Position numbers and translations under genes: made by a program. Shown here one piece after another: positions 33,799-42,149 of a stretch of 64,000 nt of DNA. The notes below the pieces were generated by a model. It was given only the letters and a program-made list of their open reading frames with translations. It had not been told where the DNA came from and did no database searches. The stretch comes from Oscillospiraceae bacterium (lineage in GTDB: Bacteria > Bacillota > Clostridia > Oscillospirales > Ruminococcaceae). How positions within the stretch are numbered: the stretch's first letter is position 1; the number at the start of each line of letters is the position of its first letter. The stretch spans positions 1 through 64,000 of the forward strand of contig JAHHTP010000001.1 of the NCBI GenBank assembly GCA_020024615.1. Reading direction: 5' to 3'.

Positions 33799-35547
33799 AT
33801 GAGAAGAACTAAGATTGTCTGCACCCTTGGTCCAGCCACTGATCGCAACGATACCCTTCGTAAAATTATGCTTGCCGGTATGGATGGCGCGCGTTTTAAC
33901 TTTTCCCATGGTGACCACGCCTCCCACCGTGCTCGACTGGATCAGATTGAAGCACTGCGCAGCGAACTTGGTCTACAAATTCCGACCATTCTGGATACTA
34001 GAGGTCCAGAAATCCGTCTTAAAACCTTCAAAGAAGGTAAGGTTATGCTCCAAGCTGGACAGAAATTTACCCTGACTGCTCGTGAGGTAGAGGGTACCCA
34101 GGAGATTGTTTCGATCACCTATGCAGGTCTGCCAAAGGATGTTACGGTCGCTTCGCATATTTTGATTGATGATGGTCTGATTGATATGGAGGTAGAGGAA
34201 CTGACCGATACTGACATTGTCTGTCGTGTTCTTAACGGCGGTATGGTGTCTGATCGGAAAGGCGTAAATGTTCCGAATGTGGAGCTGTCGATGGATTACA
34301 TCAGCAAGCAGGATTATGATGATTTGGTATTCGGCATCGAGAACCATTTTGATTACATTGCAGCATCTTTTGTCCGCACCGCAGATGATGTTATGGCGAT
34401 TCGCAGAGTGATGAAAGAACACAACTGCAGCTGGATGAAGATTATTGCCAAAATCGAAAATAAACAGGGTATTGATAATCTGGATGAAATTCTGCATGTA
34501 GCAAACGGTATTATGGTAGCCCGTGGTGATATGGGTGTCGAGATTGCGATGGAAGAACTTCCTTCCTTGCAGAAAGAAATGATTCGCAAGGCAAGGGAAA
34601 ACGGCAAACTGGTTATTACTGCAACACAGATGTTGGATTCCATGATGAAGAATCCTCGTCCAACCCGTGCGGAGATTACGGATGTTGCCAATGCGATTTA
34701 TGATGGAACCAGTGCCATTATGTTGTCTGGTGAAACTGCGGCTGGTGCTTATCCTGTGGAAGCGGTCAAAACTATGGTACGCATTGCAGAACGCACCGAG
34801 TGTGATGATTCTTGCATAGGAAGACTTGACAAAGTGAAAATCGCAGCTTCTCCATATATTACAGATGCGATTTCCCATGCTACTTGTACAACTGCGGTGG
34901 ATTTGAATGCTGCTGCGATTATTACAGTAACCAAAGGTGGACGCACAGCGCGTATGATATCTCGTTTCCATCCGACCTGCCCGGTTATCTGCTGTTCTGC
35001 GGATGAGCATGTCTGTCGTCAGATGAATCTGCACTGGGGCATCAAGCCGATTGAAATCACTGAGATCGTGTCTTCTACGGATGAATTGTTTAATCAGGCA
35101 GTAGAAGCAGCGATGACAACTGGACTGCTGAAAGAAGGCGATATCACCGTTATGACCGCAGGTGTTCCACTAGGCGTATCCGGAACAACCAATCTGATGA
35201 AAGTTCATGTCATCGGTGATATTCGTGCGACCGGAAAGGGCTTCGGAAAAGAGGTTGTGCAGGGGCATATCCGTGTCTGTATGACTGAGGAGGAAGTTCA
35301 TATGAATCTGAAAAATGGTGAGATTTTGGTTGTTCCAGCCACCACAGATCATATGGTACCGTATATTCGCAAAGCTGCTGGCTTGGTTGTTGAAAGTGTG
35401 GATAGTCTGCCGCATGCTAAAACACTTGCGCTTGCGCTAGATATCCCACTGCTTGCTAACTGTGAGAATGCGACGAATCTTCTGAAAACTGGCTTACTGG
35501 CTGTGCTAAATCCAATGCATGGAACCATACAATACAGCGCTAACTGA
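33799..35547 (+). CDS. pyk: Pyruvate kinase with C-terminal PEP-utiliser-like extension
   Basis: Catalyses PEP + ADP to pyruvate + ATP. Motifs are TKIVCTLGPATDR, GARFNFSHGDH (binding Arg and Ser/His), LDTRGPEIR, the catalytic Lys loop IIAKIENKQGIDNLDEI and the ATQMLDSM/PTRAEITDVAN segment. Residues about 475-582 form an extra domain like the mobile phosphohistidine domain found at the end of Bacillus-type pyruvate kinases, with a His in DSLPHAKTLAL, but without the canonical TSHA motif. The 582-residue length fits the Bacillus-like form. It is probably cotranscribed with the preceding carboxypeptidase gene. Confidence 0.98.
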   Translation: MRRTKIVCTLGPATDRNDTLRKIMLAGMDGARFNFSHGDHASHRARLDQIEALRSELGLQIPTILDTRGPEIRLKTFKEGKVMLQAGQKFTLTAREVEGTQEIVSITYAGLPKDVTVASHILIDDGLIDMEVEELTDTDIVCRVLNGGMVSDRKGVNVPNVELSMDYISKQDYDDLVFGIENHFDYIAASFVRTADDVMAIRRVMKEHNCSWMKIIAKIENKQGIDNLDEILHVANGIMVARGDMGVEIAMEELPSLQKEMIRKARENGKLVITATQMLDSMMKNPRPTRAEITDVANAIYDGTSAIMLSGETAAGAYPVEAVKTMVRIAERTECDDSCIGRLDKVKIAASPYITDAISHATCTTAVDLNAAAIITVTKGGRTARMISRFHPTCPVICCSADEHVCRQMNLHWGIKPIEITEIVSSTDELFNQAVEAAMTTGLLKEGDITVMTAGVPLGVSGTTNLMKVHVIGDIRATGKGFGKEVVQGHIRVCMTEEEVHMNLKNGEILVVPATTDHMVPYIRKAAGLVVESVDSLPHAKTLALALDIPLLANCENATNLLKTGLLAVLNPMHGTIQYSAN

Positions 35548-35559
35548 ATTTGATTTTTG

Positions 35560-35592
35560 CCATACCGTTTGTTTTAAGCGGTATGGTTTTTT
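35560..35592 (+). terminator. Terminator of pyk
   Basis: CCATACCG (35560-35567) pairs with CGGTATGG (35579-35586), followed by six T residues. Confidence 0.92.
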
Positions 35593-35668
35593 ATATGTGG
35601 AACGAATATTTTAGAAGAGAATCATGGGAATTGTTCATAAGTTTGACATTGCATTTCTTTTTCTCTTG

Positions 35669-35677
35669 TGCTATAAT
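35669..35677 (+). promoter_or_regulatory. Extended -10 promoter of the 35715 gene
   Basis: TGCTATAAT is an extended -10 element. A TTGACA at 35643-35648 lies 23 bases upstream of the hexamer, too far for a normal -35, so activity probably rests on the TG extension. Confidence 0.65.
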
Positions 35678-35714
35678 AATAAAAGTATAATCTTGCAAAA
35701 TCGGGAGGAATAGC

Positions 35715-36248
35715 ATGGAACAAGATGTTTTTATGGAATATATGGTGAAAAAAGATGCGACCATTACAGACCAAATTAAGAAATGTGGTATTTTACTGGG
35801 TGCATTATTGATTATTGCTGTATGCGTTATATTTTTAGGAAGTCAGTATTTAAATATGCTTGCCGCTGCACTGGGTGTTTGTGCAGGTTGGGTTGCAATT
35901 ATTTTACTGAAACTGCTGAGAGTGGAGTATGAGTACATCATCACCGACGGTGAGCTGGATATTGATAAAATCCAGGGCAAAAGCAAGCGCACTCGTCTGG
36001 TAACATTAGAGATTTCCTCGTTTACTTCGTTTGAAAAATTAAACCCGCAGAATCCGGTGGATGCTGGCGGCAGAATCAAAATTCTGGCGGCTAAAAACCT
36101 GAAGTCGGAAGAAACCTATCTGGCGATGCTGAACCACAAAGAGCTCGGGGACTGCATTTTGTATTTTACACCGAATGAACAGATGGTGGAATATATTGAA
36201 CGCGCAAGAAAAACCAAACGGGTCTATGTACCATCCATGGGAAAATAA
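35715..36248 (+). CDS. Unknown membrane protein with two helices and a cytosolic beta-rich domain
   Basis: Function not recognised. The 177-residue protein has a short charged N-terminus (MEQDVFMEYMVKKDAT), two close hydrophobic segments (CGILLGALLIIAVCVIFLG and LNMLAAALGVCAGWVAIILL), and a soluble C-terminal part that starts LLRVEYEYIITDGELDIDKI, a pattern seen in bacterial PH-like or small DUF families of Clostridia. It may belong to the DUF6106 type. It ends just before a terminator-like hairpin and upstream of the NAD(P)HX repair gene. GGGAGGAATAGC precedes the ATG. Confidence 0.8.
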   Translation: MEQDVFMEYMVKKDATITDQIKKCGILLGALLIIAVCVIFLGSQYLNMLAAALGVCAGWVAIILLKLLRVEYEYIITDGELDIDKIQGKSKRTRLVTLEISSFTSFEKLNPQNPVDAGGRIKILAAKNLKSEETYLAMLNHKELGDCILYFTPNEQMVEYIERARKTKRVYVPSMGK

Positions 36249-36261
36249 GAAAAAATATATG

Positions 36262-36309
36262 ACCGGTGTAGATGAGTCACGCTTTTTGTGGCCGGCACGC
36301 CGGTTTTTT
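36262..36309 (+). terminator. Terminator or attenuator between the 35715 gene and nnr
   Basis: ACCGGTG (36262-36268) can pair with CGCCGGT (36298-36304) and is followed by six T residues. An alternative compact hairpin uses CCGG-CACG-CCGG. The next ribosome binding site lies only a few bases after the T-run, and no separate nnr promoter is evident, so partial read-through (attenuation) is possible. Confidence 0.6.
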
Positions 36310-36331
36310 GTTTGGAAAGGACGGGAAATTC

Positions 36332-37876
36332 ATGATTGTATTATCGACAGCACAGATGAAACGGGCAGAAAAAGAAACCGATTCGAAAGGAATATCCTAT
36401 CTGGAAATGATGGAAAATGCAGGTGCAAGTGCAGCAGCTCTGGTAATGAAGCGTTTTTCTGGGAATATTGTAGGCGTAAGCTGTGTGATTTTATGCGGAA
36501 GCGGCAATAATGGCGGTGACGGTTTTGTTGTTGCGCGGCTGTTAAAAGAGCAGGGGGCAAGGGTGTCAGTTTTGCTTTGCTGTGGTGTTCCGAAAACGGC
36601 AGATGCTTCTAAAAATTATATGCTGTTGGAAGACATTAAGCAATATCATATCCAGAAGGATAAGGAACAGATTATATCGGTGATTAAAAATGCTGCTGTT
36701 ATTGTGGATGGCGTGTTTGGAACAGGTTTCCACGGTGAACTGCCGCATCCAATTGCAGATCTGTTTGAAATCACCAACCAGACCGTCGCTTACAAGCTGG
36801 CATTGGATATTCCAAGCGGTATCAATGCGGATTCTGGTGCTGTGGCACAGAATTGTTTTTACGCAACACAGACAGTGACCTTTGCTGCACCTAAGCCAGC
36901 GCATTTGCTTATGGATTTGCAGAATTATTATGGTCAGATTGTGATTTCGGATATCGGAATTTCACAGGAAACAATTCGCCTTGCAAAACAGTATCCAGAT
37001 TTCCTGTCAGAAGCAATGGTTCTTCGTATGCTGCCAAAACGACGAGATGATTCGCACAAGGGAACATTTGGAAAAGTGCTGCTGTATTGCGGAAGTATCG
37101 GCATGACCGGTGCTGCGATGATGTCAACGATGGCAGTCATGCGCTGTGGAGCGGGTCTGACTACGCTTGCTGCGGTAAAAGATGTGGCATTTATGGCAGC
37201 TCCACATTTGATGGAAGCGACGACTTTGGTACTTCCACAGAATAGAGACGGCACGCTGCATGAAATTGGCGTGGATATGTTGTTACAACGGGCGAAAAGC
37301 AGTAATGTTGTAGTTGCCGGATGTGGAATTTCAACTTCAGAGATGGCGAAAAAAGCTATTCTTGAACTGCTGCACCAGGAAAAAAATTGCAAAATGGTAC
37401 TGGATGCCGATGGCATAAATTGTTTGGACGGGAATATAGATAAAGTGAAAGAGAAGGCAGCCGGTATAGATTTGATCATCACCCCGCATCCAGGGGAGAT
37501 GGCAAGACTCTGCCACATAACGGTCGGCGAGGTGGCAGAATCAAGGGTACAGCTTGCACAGAAAGTTGCAAAAGAATACGGCATAACAGTTGTTCTAAAA
37601 GGTGAACAGACTGTGATTGCTGGAAATAACGGAGAGTGCTATCTGAATCGCACTGGCAACAGCGGACTTGCCAAAGGCGGCAGTGGCGATGTACTTTCTG
37701 GTATGATCGGCGGATTTTGTTCGCTGGGTTTGAGTGGCTTTGAGGCAGCCTGTGCGGCGGTATATCTGCATGGATTGGCAGCGGACGATTTGTCACAGAC
37801 TTATTCCAAACATGGCATACTTGCTCGTGATTTGCTGGATTATCTTCCGGTATTGCTTAAGAAGCTTGACCGCTGA
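36332..37876 (+). CDS. nnr: Bifunctional NAD(P)H-hydrate epimerase / ADP-dependent NAD(P)H-hydrate dehydratase
   Basis: Repairs damaged NADHX and NADPHX. The N-terminal epimerase (YjeF_N) domain begins STAQMKRAEKETDSKGIS and has GSGNNGGDGFVVARLL (residues 56-71). The C-terminal dehydratase (YjeF_C, ribokinase-like) has KGTFGKVLLYCGS, PHPGEMARL and the nucleotide motif LAKGGSGDVLSGMIGG. I place the start at ATG 36332, with GGAAAGGA upstream; the frame opens 20 codons earlier but without a ribosome binding site and through the terminator hairpin. The product is 514 residues. Two small membrane-protein genes follow in the same direction. Confidence 0.96.
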   Translation: MIVLSTAQMKRAEKETDSKGISYLEMMENAGASAAALVMKRFSGNIVGVSCVILCGSGNNGGDGFVVARLLKEQGARVSVLLCCGVPKTADASKNYMLLEDIKQYHIQKDKEQIISVIKNAAVIVDGVFGTGFHGELPHPIADLFEITNQTVAYKLALDIPSGINADSGAVAQNCFYATQTVTFAAPKPAHLLMDLQNYYGQIVISDIGISQETIRLAKQYPDFLSEAMVLRMLPKRRDDSHKGTFGKVLLYCGSIGMTGAAMMSTMAVMRCGAGLTTLAAVKDVAFMAAPHLMEATTLVLPQNRDGTLHEIGVDMLLQRAKSSNVVVAGCGISTSEMAKKAILELLHQEKNCKMVLDADGINCLDGNIDKVKEKAAGIDLIITPHPGEMARLCHITVGEVAESRVQLAQKVAKEYGITVVLKGEQTVIAGNNGECYLNRTGNSGLAKGGSGDVLSGMIGGFCSLGLSGFEAACAAVYLHGLAADDLSQTYSKHGILARDLLDYLPVLLKKLDR

Positions 37877-37893
37877 CCAGAAAAGGCGGAAAA

Positions 37894-38472
37894 ATGAAAA
37901 AATCTGTATCCTGTTCGGGTAAAAAAGACCGCGTTTATACTACTAGTATATGGATTCTTGCAGTATTGATTATTATATCACTAGGCGTACTGGTGTGGCG
38001 TGTGGTAAAGCAAAGAGATACAGTGCAGCCACAGCAGACGGCAGAAGTTACTTTTGATTCAGAGTTGTCGCTGCAATGGACGATGCAGGATACAGAATTT
38101 GCCGGAAAGGTAGATCGGGATGAAACAGGAATTTATCGATTGACTTTCAGCAAGCCAGAAGAAGTTTCGGGCATGCAGCTGGTATATGATCCTGAAAAAG
38201 AAGAATGCACAGCGGAATTTATGGGGATGTCCTTGAATCTGGCGGATCAATCGATGCTTTCCAAACATGCAGGGAAAGTCATTGGTTCAGTTTTGGACGA
38301 TGTACTAAATGGGCATGGTGTAAAGCACACCGGGGGCGGCATGCTAACTGAGATTGCGGGTTCCATTGCACAACAGCCGTATACATTGGTTTTAGATGAG
38401 AAAAATCGGCCTTCTCGGTTATCTGTTCCAAATTTGGGATTGGATGTTGTCTTTTTGAAAGATGATGTATAA
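37894..38472 (+). CDS. Unknown single-pass membrane protein
   Basis: Not recognised. The 192-residue product has a short basic N-terminus, one transmembrane helix (SIWILAVLIIISLGVLVWRV, about residues 18-37) and an extracytoplasmic domain of about 140 residues with beta-rich stretches (SELSLQWTMQDTEF, IYRLTFSKPEEVSGMQLVYD, PYTLVLDEKNRPSRLSVP). That beta pattern loosely recalls LolA/LppX-like or outer-surface sensor domains, but no motif supports it. The start ATG 37894 lies 17 bases after the nnr stop. It is probably cotranscribed with nnr. Confidence 0.75.
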   Translation: MKKSVSCSGKKDRVYTTSIWILAVLIIISLGVLVWRVVKQRDTVQPQQTAEVTFDSELSLQWTMQDTEFAGKVDRDETGIYRLTFSKPEEVSGMQLVYDPEKEECTAEFMGMSLNLADQSMLSKHAGKVIGSVLDDVLNGHGVKHTGGGMLTEIAGSIAQQPYTLVLDEKNRPSRLSVPNLGLDVVFLKDDV

Positions 38473-38533
38473 GGTTTGCGTAGGAGGTGCATAATACCGG
38501 AGAGAGAACAGCATTCTCAGATCGGAGGCATAT

Positions 38534-38809
38534 ATGGTGAAAGGGGTCAATAAAGCTGTTATTGAAATCAATGATACGCAGGACAGCTATATCGAGCGCG
38601 CGATTTTGTTCATCAACCCGGATAAGGCGTCTCATCCGCAGAATCGACTAAAAACACAGGCAAATGCCTATTTACAACACACCAGCAGTGATATGCAATC
38701 GTTGCCAGCCGTTCCCAAAAAGAAAAAAATTGTAATAGCTTTGTCTATGGTGTTTTCTTTTTTAGGTGGTGCTGCGGCAATGTACGGCATATTTGCTATA
38801 ATAGGATAA
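38534..38809 (+). CDS. Small tail-anchored membrane protein of unknown function
   Basis: A 91-residue protein with a charged soluble N-terminal part (YIERAILFINPDKASHPQNR) and one C-terminal helix (KIVIALSMVFSFLGGAAAMY) preceded by a run of lysines, so the N-terminus is probably cytoplasmic. TCGGAGGCATAT precedes the ATG at 38534. It is the last gene before a bidirectional terminator. The INPD-containing segment looks conserved rather than random, but I cannot name a family. Confidence 0.72.
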   Translation: MVKGVNKAVIEINDTQDSYIERAILFINPDKASHPQNRLKTQANAYLQHTSSDMQSLPAVPKKKKIVIALSMVFSFLGGAAAMYGIFAIIG

Positions 38810-38817
38810 AAAATAAA

Positions 38818-38844
38818 GCCGTTTCAGTTTTATACTGAAACGGC
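38818..38844. terminator. Bidirectional terminator
   Basis: A perfect 10-bp stem (GCCGTTTCAG 38818-38827 with CTGAAACGGC 38835-38844). The minus strand continues TTTATTTTTTAT, a strong T-tract for the converging ADP-ribosylglycohydrolase gene. Confidence 0.9.
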
Positions 38845-38849
38845 CGTCT

Positions 38850-39818
38850 TTATGCCTGTAAGGAAGAACAGAAATCACTGCACATTTGGATGATCATATC
38901 TAGTTTTGGAATAACAGCAAGCCACTCCTGTGGAATTGCTTCTTTGCCGTAGTAAATGCCAGCAAGTCCGCCTGCAATAGCGGCGATGGTGTCAGTATCA
39001 TCGCCTAGATTCACTGCTTTTAGCAGACAATCTTTTAGGTTATCTGTTGTTAGCAGACACCATAAGGAGGCTTCCAGCGTAGAAAGAACATAGCCGGAGC
39101 TTTTAATCGTAGAAACATCAGCATTTTTAAATTTATCGCTATGAATACGTGAAAATAATTTATAGTATTCAAGATATTCAATGTGGCTGTGATAGAATTT
39201 CTTGGCAGTAGCGGTACCGTTTTTGATAGCCTCTGGAATGGTGGCCCCATTGAGCAGCTCACATGCAATGGCACAGTAGATCCCACAGGCAATTTGGCTA
39301 ATCTGGTGTGCGTGGGTCAAACGGGAAAAATTGTGGATGATTTCATAGGCTGCCGGTTTGGAAGAAAATTTATTTCCCATTGTGCGGTAAAGATAGAATG
39401 CTGCTGGCAGAATACGCATTAACGAACCATTTCCATTTTCATGTGATTCTGTTCCACCGCTTTGCAGGGCAGGCGTGCCACGATCAAAACGCAGCAGTGC
39501 TGATCGGGTAGAAACACCGATATCAAATAAGTCATTATGTGCGGACATATATCCGTCTTCCAGCCAACGAAGAAATTGCTGCATCATATCATCGTAATCC
39601 AACCCGTGTGTCAAACTTGCTATGGTGCAGAGGGTCATGGATGAGTCATCAGACCAGGTTCCTTTTTCTTGCTGGTAGGTGCCGTATTCTCTCATGTCGG
39701 TGACAGGATTTGCGGTTAATGTACTGCGAGATTTGAATTCAACTGGGACACCGAGTGCATCGCCAACAACAAATGCGCAGATTCCGCCCATTACCTGTTC
39801 TTCAAAATTTTGCGGCAT
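38850..39818 (-). CDS. ADP-ribosylglycohydrolase family protein
   Basis: A DraG/ARH-type hydrolase that removes ADP-ribose from proteins or nucleosides. The two metal-ligand motifs are GTWSDDSSMTLCT (about residues 52-64) and VNLGDDTDTIAAIAGGLAG near residue 270, with GDALGVPVEF at the N-terminus. The 322-residue length is typical. AGGAGGCAAAAAT precedes the ATG. It lies 54 bases after the patatin gene in the same direction and probably shares its transcript. There is no ADP-ribosyltransferase nearby, so the target is unknown. Confidence 0.95.
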   Translation of the reverse strand: MPQNFEEQVMGGICAFVVGDALGVPVEFKSRSTLTANPVTDMREYGTYQQEKGTWSDDSSMTLCTIASLTHGLDYDDMMQQFLRWLEDGYMSAHNDLFDIGVSTRSALLRFDRGTPALQSGGTESHENGNGSLMRILPAAFYLYRTMGNKFSSKPAAYEIIHNFSRLTHAHQISQIACGIYCAIACELLNGATIPEAIKNGTATAKKFYHSHIEYLEYYKLFSRIHSDKFKNADVSTIKSSGYVLSTLEASLWCLLTTDNLKDCLLKAVNLGDDTDTIAAIAGGLAGIYYGKEAIPQEWLAVIPKLDMIIQMCSDFCSSLQA

Positions 39819-39872
39819 ATTTTTGCCTCCTGTATTACATGATTTGGTGAGATAGAAGGGAGAAATAAGGTG

Positions 39873-40721
39873 TTATTTCTGTAAGAATGCTTTTACATTT
39901 TTTAGATAGTATTTTCCGGTACTTCTGCCAACCTGGTAGGTGCGGAAAAGTTTTTCGCGATTATGCTCTATATGCCCTACTTCCAATTTGCGCGGCGGTC
40001 GAATGACAAATATCTCTCCAGCAGCTTCTTTTTTATCAATATAGCGTAGGGTTTTGTTATACATTTCAGGGCGCGCTTCCAGTGCATCTGCAATATGGGG
40101 CATTTCCTTTAATGTGCGTTTGATCAGACCAATGCCACGACTCTGTTTTTTGACATAATTTTTTGGTTGGGTTAGAATGACCACATTTCGGTTATATCCA
40201 ATATGCTCAAAATATCGCAATGGAATAGAATCTGCAATGCCGCCATCGAGTAGGCTTCTGCCGTTTATTTCTACTGGTCTGGATACCATCGGCATGGAGG
40301 CGGAAGCACGAATCCACTCAATCTGATCGTCATTTAGCGTGTCAATGCGATGATAAACCGCCTTTCCGGTATGGGTATCGGTGCAGACAACATGGAATTC
40401 CATCGGATTTTCTATAAAAGCTTCAGTGTCAAAAACATCTAGTTTTTGAGGAATTTCATAGTAACAGAAATCTTTGCCATAAAGATCCCCTGTTTTGAGC
40501 AGGGAGCGAAATCCGCAGTAGCGCGGATCTTTGCAGTATTTGAGATTATAGCGCAGTGATCTGCCGATTTGTTCAGATTTATAATTGCAGCCAAAACATG
40601 CTCCAGCTGATACACCGATCATACCGTCAAATTTTAGACCGTTTTCCATAAAAACATCCAGAACACCGGCGGTAAACATACCGCGCATAGCGCCGCCTTC
40701 CAAAATTAATCCTGTTTTCAT
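39873..40721 (-). CDS. Patatin-like phospholipase
   Basis: Predicted acyl hydrolase with a Ser-Asp dyad. The oxyanion loop is ILEGGAMRGMFTAGV, the nucleophile elbow is GVSAG with Ser38, and the Asp is in LLDGGIADSIPLRY. The ATG at 40721 follows GGAAAGGA by about five bases and gives MKTGLILEGGAMRG, the usual family N-terminus. A second ATG at 40751 also has AAAGGA upstream and would add ten residues. Length is 282. There is no signal peptide, so it acts in the cytoplasm or at the inner membrane face. An ADP-ribosylglycohydrolase gene follows. Confidence 0.92.
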   Translation of the reverse strand: MKTGLILEGGAMRGMFTAGVLDVFMENGLKFDGMIGVSAGACFGCNYKSEQIGRSLRYNLKYCKDPRYCGFRSLLKTGDLYGKDFCYYEIPQKLDVFDTEAFIENPMEFHVVCTDTHTGKAVYHRIDTLNDDQIEWIRASASMPMVSRPVEINGRSLLDGGIADSIPLRYFEHIGYNRNVVILTQPKNYVKKQSRGIGLIKRTLKEMPHIADALEARPEMYNKTLRYIDKKEAAGEIFVIRPPRKLEVGHIEHNREKLFRTYQVGRSTGKYYLKNVKAFLQK

Positions 40722-40877
40722 TTGTTTCCTTTCCGGAATGACATATTCCATTTTACCAGTCCTTTCTGCATTTTAGCTGTTGGGTTAAAACAACTGGTGT
40801 AAACAATATAAGTTGCGTAGATATATGGGAAGTTTAACACCACAGTGCTTATTTTTGTGTTTGAGAATCAAACTACA

Positions 40878-41198
40878 CTATGCAAAGTATTGCAGCATAA
40901 GCTGTACGATCAGCACAGTGCAGCATGCCGCAGCTGCTACCACTGTCAATCCTTTCTTCCGGATAGCCAGCAGGACTGCTACAGCCAATCCCAGAGCCGC
41001 TGCAAGAATGCTATCGGTAACATACAGCGCGGTAGGGAAGGTCATTGCAGTCAGAACAGTATAAGGCATATAGTAAAGAAAGGATTGGATATATTGATTT
41101 TTTATTTTCTTTTTGATGCAGGCAAACGGAATTGCACGAATTAGATAGGTTGAGCCTGCCATAATCAGCAGGTAGGTGAAAAACTGGGTGTTCTCCAT
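40878..41198 (-). CDS. azlD: AzlD-type branched-chain amino-acid export subunit
   Basis: The small hydrophobic partner of AzlC in branched-chain amino-acid export. The 106-residue protein has four hydrophobic segments (FFTYLLIMAGSTYLIRAIPF, FLYYMPYTVLTAMTFPTALY, ILAAALGLAVAVLLAIRKKG and a final LIVQLML stretch) in the usual AzlD order. Its ATG overlaps the azlC stop (TAATG), a strong sign of coupled translation and complex formation. Confidence 0.93.
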   Translation of the reverse strand: MENTQFFTYLLIMAGSTYLIRAIPFACIKKKIKNQYIQSFLYYMPYTVLTAMTFPTALYVTDSILAAALGLAVAVLLAIRKKGLTVVAAAACCTVLIVQLMLQYFA

Positions 41199-41896
41199 TA
41201 TTTTCCCACCTCCTCAATCGGAAAGAATTTTGCACCGATTGCTGCCGCAATAATAGCACAAAAGCAGATGGCAAGTCCAGATGGGATTTCCTTGAGCAAC
41301 GGTAGGTAGAATTGTGCAGTGGATAGCAGTAGGGTCAGAAGAATAATGATACAGAGCGGTTTATATTCTTTTGCTGCTGGCGCAACAATCGCCACAAACA
41401 TACCATACATTGCAAGGCAAAGAGAGCTCATGATGATCGGCGGCAATACATTGCCCAGCAACGCGCCACTTAAAGTGCCCAGACTCCAACCGAGATATGG
41501 GATGATAAATAACCCTGCAAGAAAGGAACGAGTGACACTTTTTTCCATGGTTGCCACACCAAAGATTTCATCAGTAATCATAAAAGCATACAGCCAGCGC
41601 CAGATGCCAGTAAGTTTAGTCTCTACTTTCTGGGAAAGGGAGATCGACATAAAGGAATATCGGATATTGATAGTGATTTGGGAAATCAGCATCTGCATGT
41701 ATTGTCCCGGAGAAGCCATGATACTGATACCAGCAAGCTGTCCGGCAGAAGTAACGCAGGCCATGGATACAATCACTGCTTGCCACCAATCAAATCCAAG
41801 AGATACCGCCATAATTCCGAAGCTGAACGAAACCGAAAAATACCCCAGTCCGATGGGAATACCAGCTTTTAGGCCACGAATAAAATTGTGCTTCAA
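41198..41896 (-). CDS. azlC: AzlC-type branched-chain amino-acid export permease
   Basis: The large subunit of an AzlCD exporter for branched-chain amino acids or analogues. Family features are GIPIGLGYFSVSFSFGIMAV, VTSAGQLAGISIM and INIRYSFMSISLSQKV. I choose TTG at 41896 because AAGGAGG sits about six bases upstream; the in-frame ATG at 41914 overlaps that site. The product has 232 residues and multiple hydrophobic helices. It is followed immediately by azlD and preceded by its own promoter. Confidence 0.93.
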   Translation of the reverse strand: MKHNFIRGLKAGIPIGLGYFSVSFSFGIMAVSLGFDWWQAVIVSMACVTSAGQLAGISIMASPGQYMQMLISQITINIRYSFMSISLSQKVETKLTGIWRWLYAFMITDEIFGVATMEKSVTRSFLAGLFIIPYLGWSLGTLSGALLGNVLPPIIMSSLCLAMYGMFVAIVAPAAKEYKPLCIIILLTLLLSTAQFYLPLLKEIPSGLAICFCAIIAAAIGAKFFPIEEVGK

Positions 41897-41960
41897 AAAA
41901 GTTCCTCCTTGCATAAAAAATATGGTATTTTTGAAAATTATATATTTTTACAGCATTACT

Positions 41961-41989
41961 ATTATATCACGAAATGTCAATCGCTGCAA
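41961..41989 (-). promoter_or_regulatory. Promoter of azlCD
   Basis: On the minus strand, TTGCAG (41989-41984), 17 bases, TATAAT (41966-41961). The 160 bases between this promoter and the symporter gene hold only that gene's terminator. Confidence 0.78.
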
Positions 41990-42110
41990 TAAGTTTATGC
42001 AGTGATTTTTGGTGATTGTCACAAGAATCATTGTTCAGTGAAGAACCATATTGATACCAGGATAAATGCCATACTTCATGATTTTTGTACATCACACTTA
42101 AAACAGCAAA

Positions 42111-42139
42111 CGAAAAGCCTTCCCTACATAAGGGAAGGC
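42111..42139 (-). terminator. Terminator of the SNF-type symporter gene
   Basis: A perfect 9-bp stem (GCCTTCCCT 42117-42125 with AGGGAAGGC 42131-42139). On the minus strand it is followed by TTTTCGTTT. Confidence 0.88.
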
Positions 42140-42149
42140 GGGGTGTATT

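Noticed and set aside
33973..35034. 353-codon minus-strand frame inside pyk
   Set aside because: Antisense shadow of a clear pyruvate kinase; composition rich in His, Asn and Arg with no recognisable fold.
35643..35677. TTGACA at 35643 as the -35 of the 35715 gene
   Set aside because: Its distance to the TATAAT is 23 bases, beyond the workable range; the extended -10 is a better explanation.
36934..37584. 216-codon minus-strand frame inside nnr
   Set aside because: Antisense to the conserved dehydratase domain; only a shadow frame.
41319..42005. 228-codon plus-strand frame over azlC
   Set aside because: It covers the AzlC gene in antisense and would run through its promoter; no ribosome binding site and no family features.
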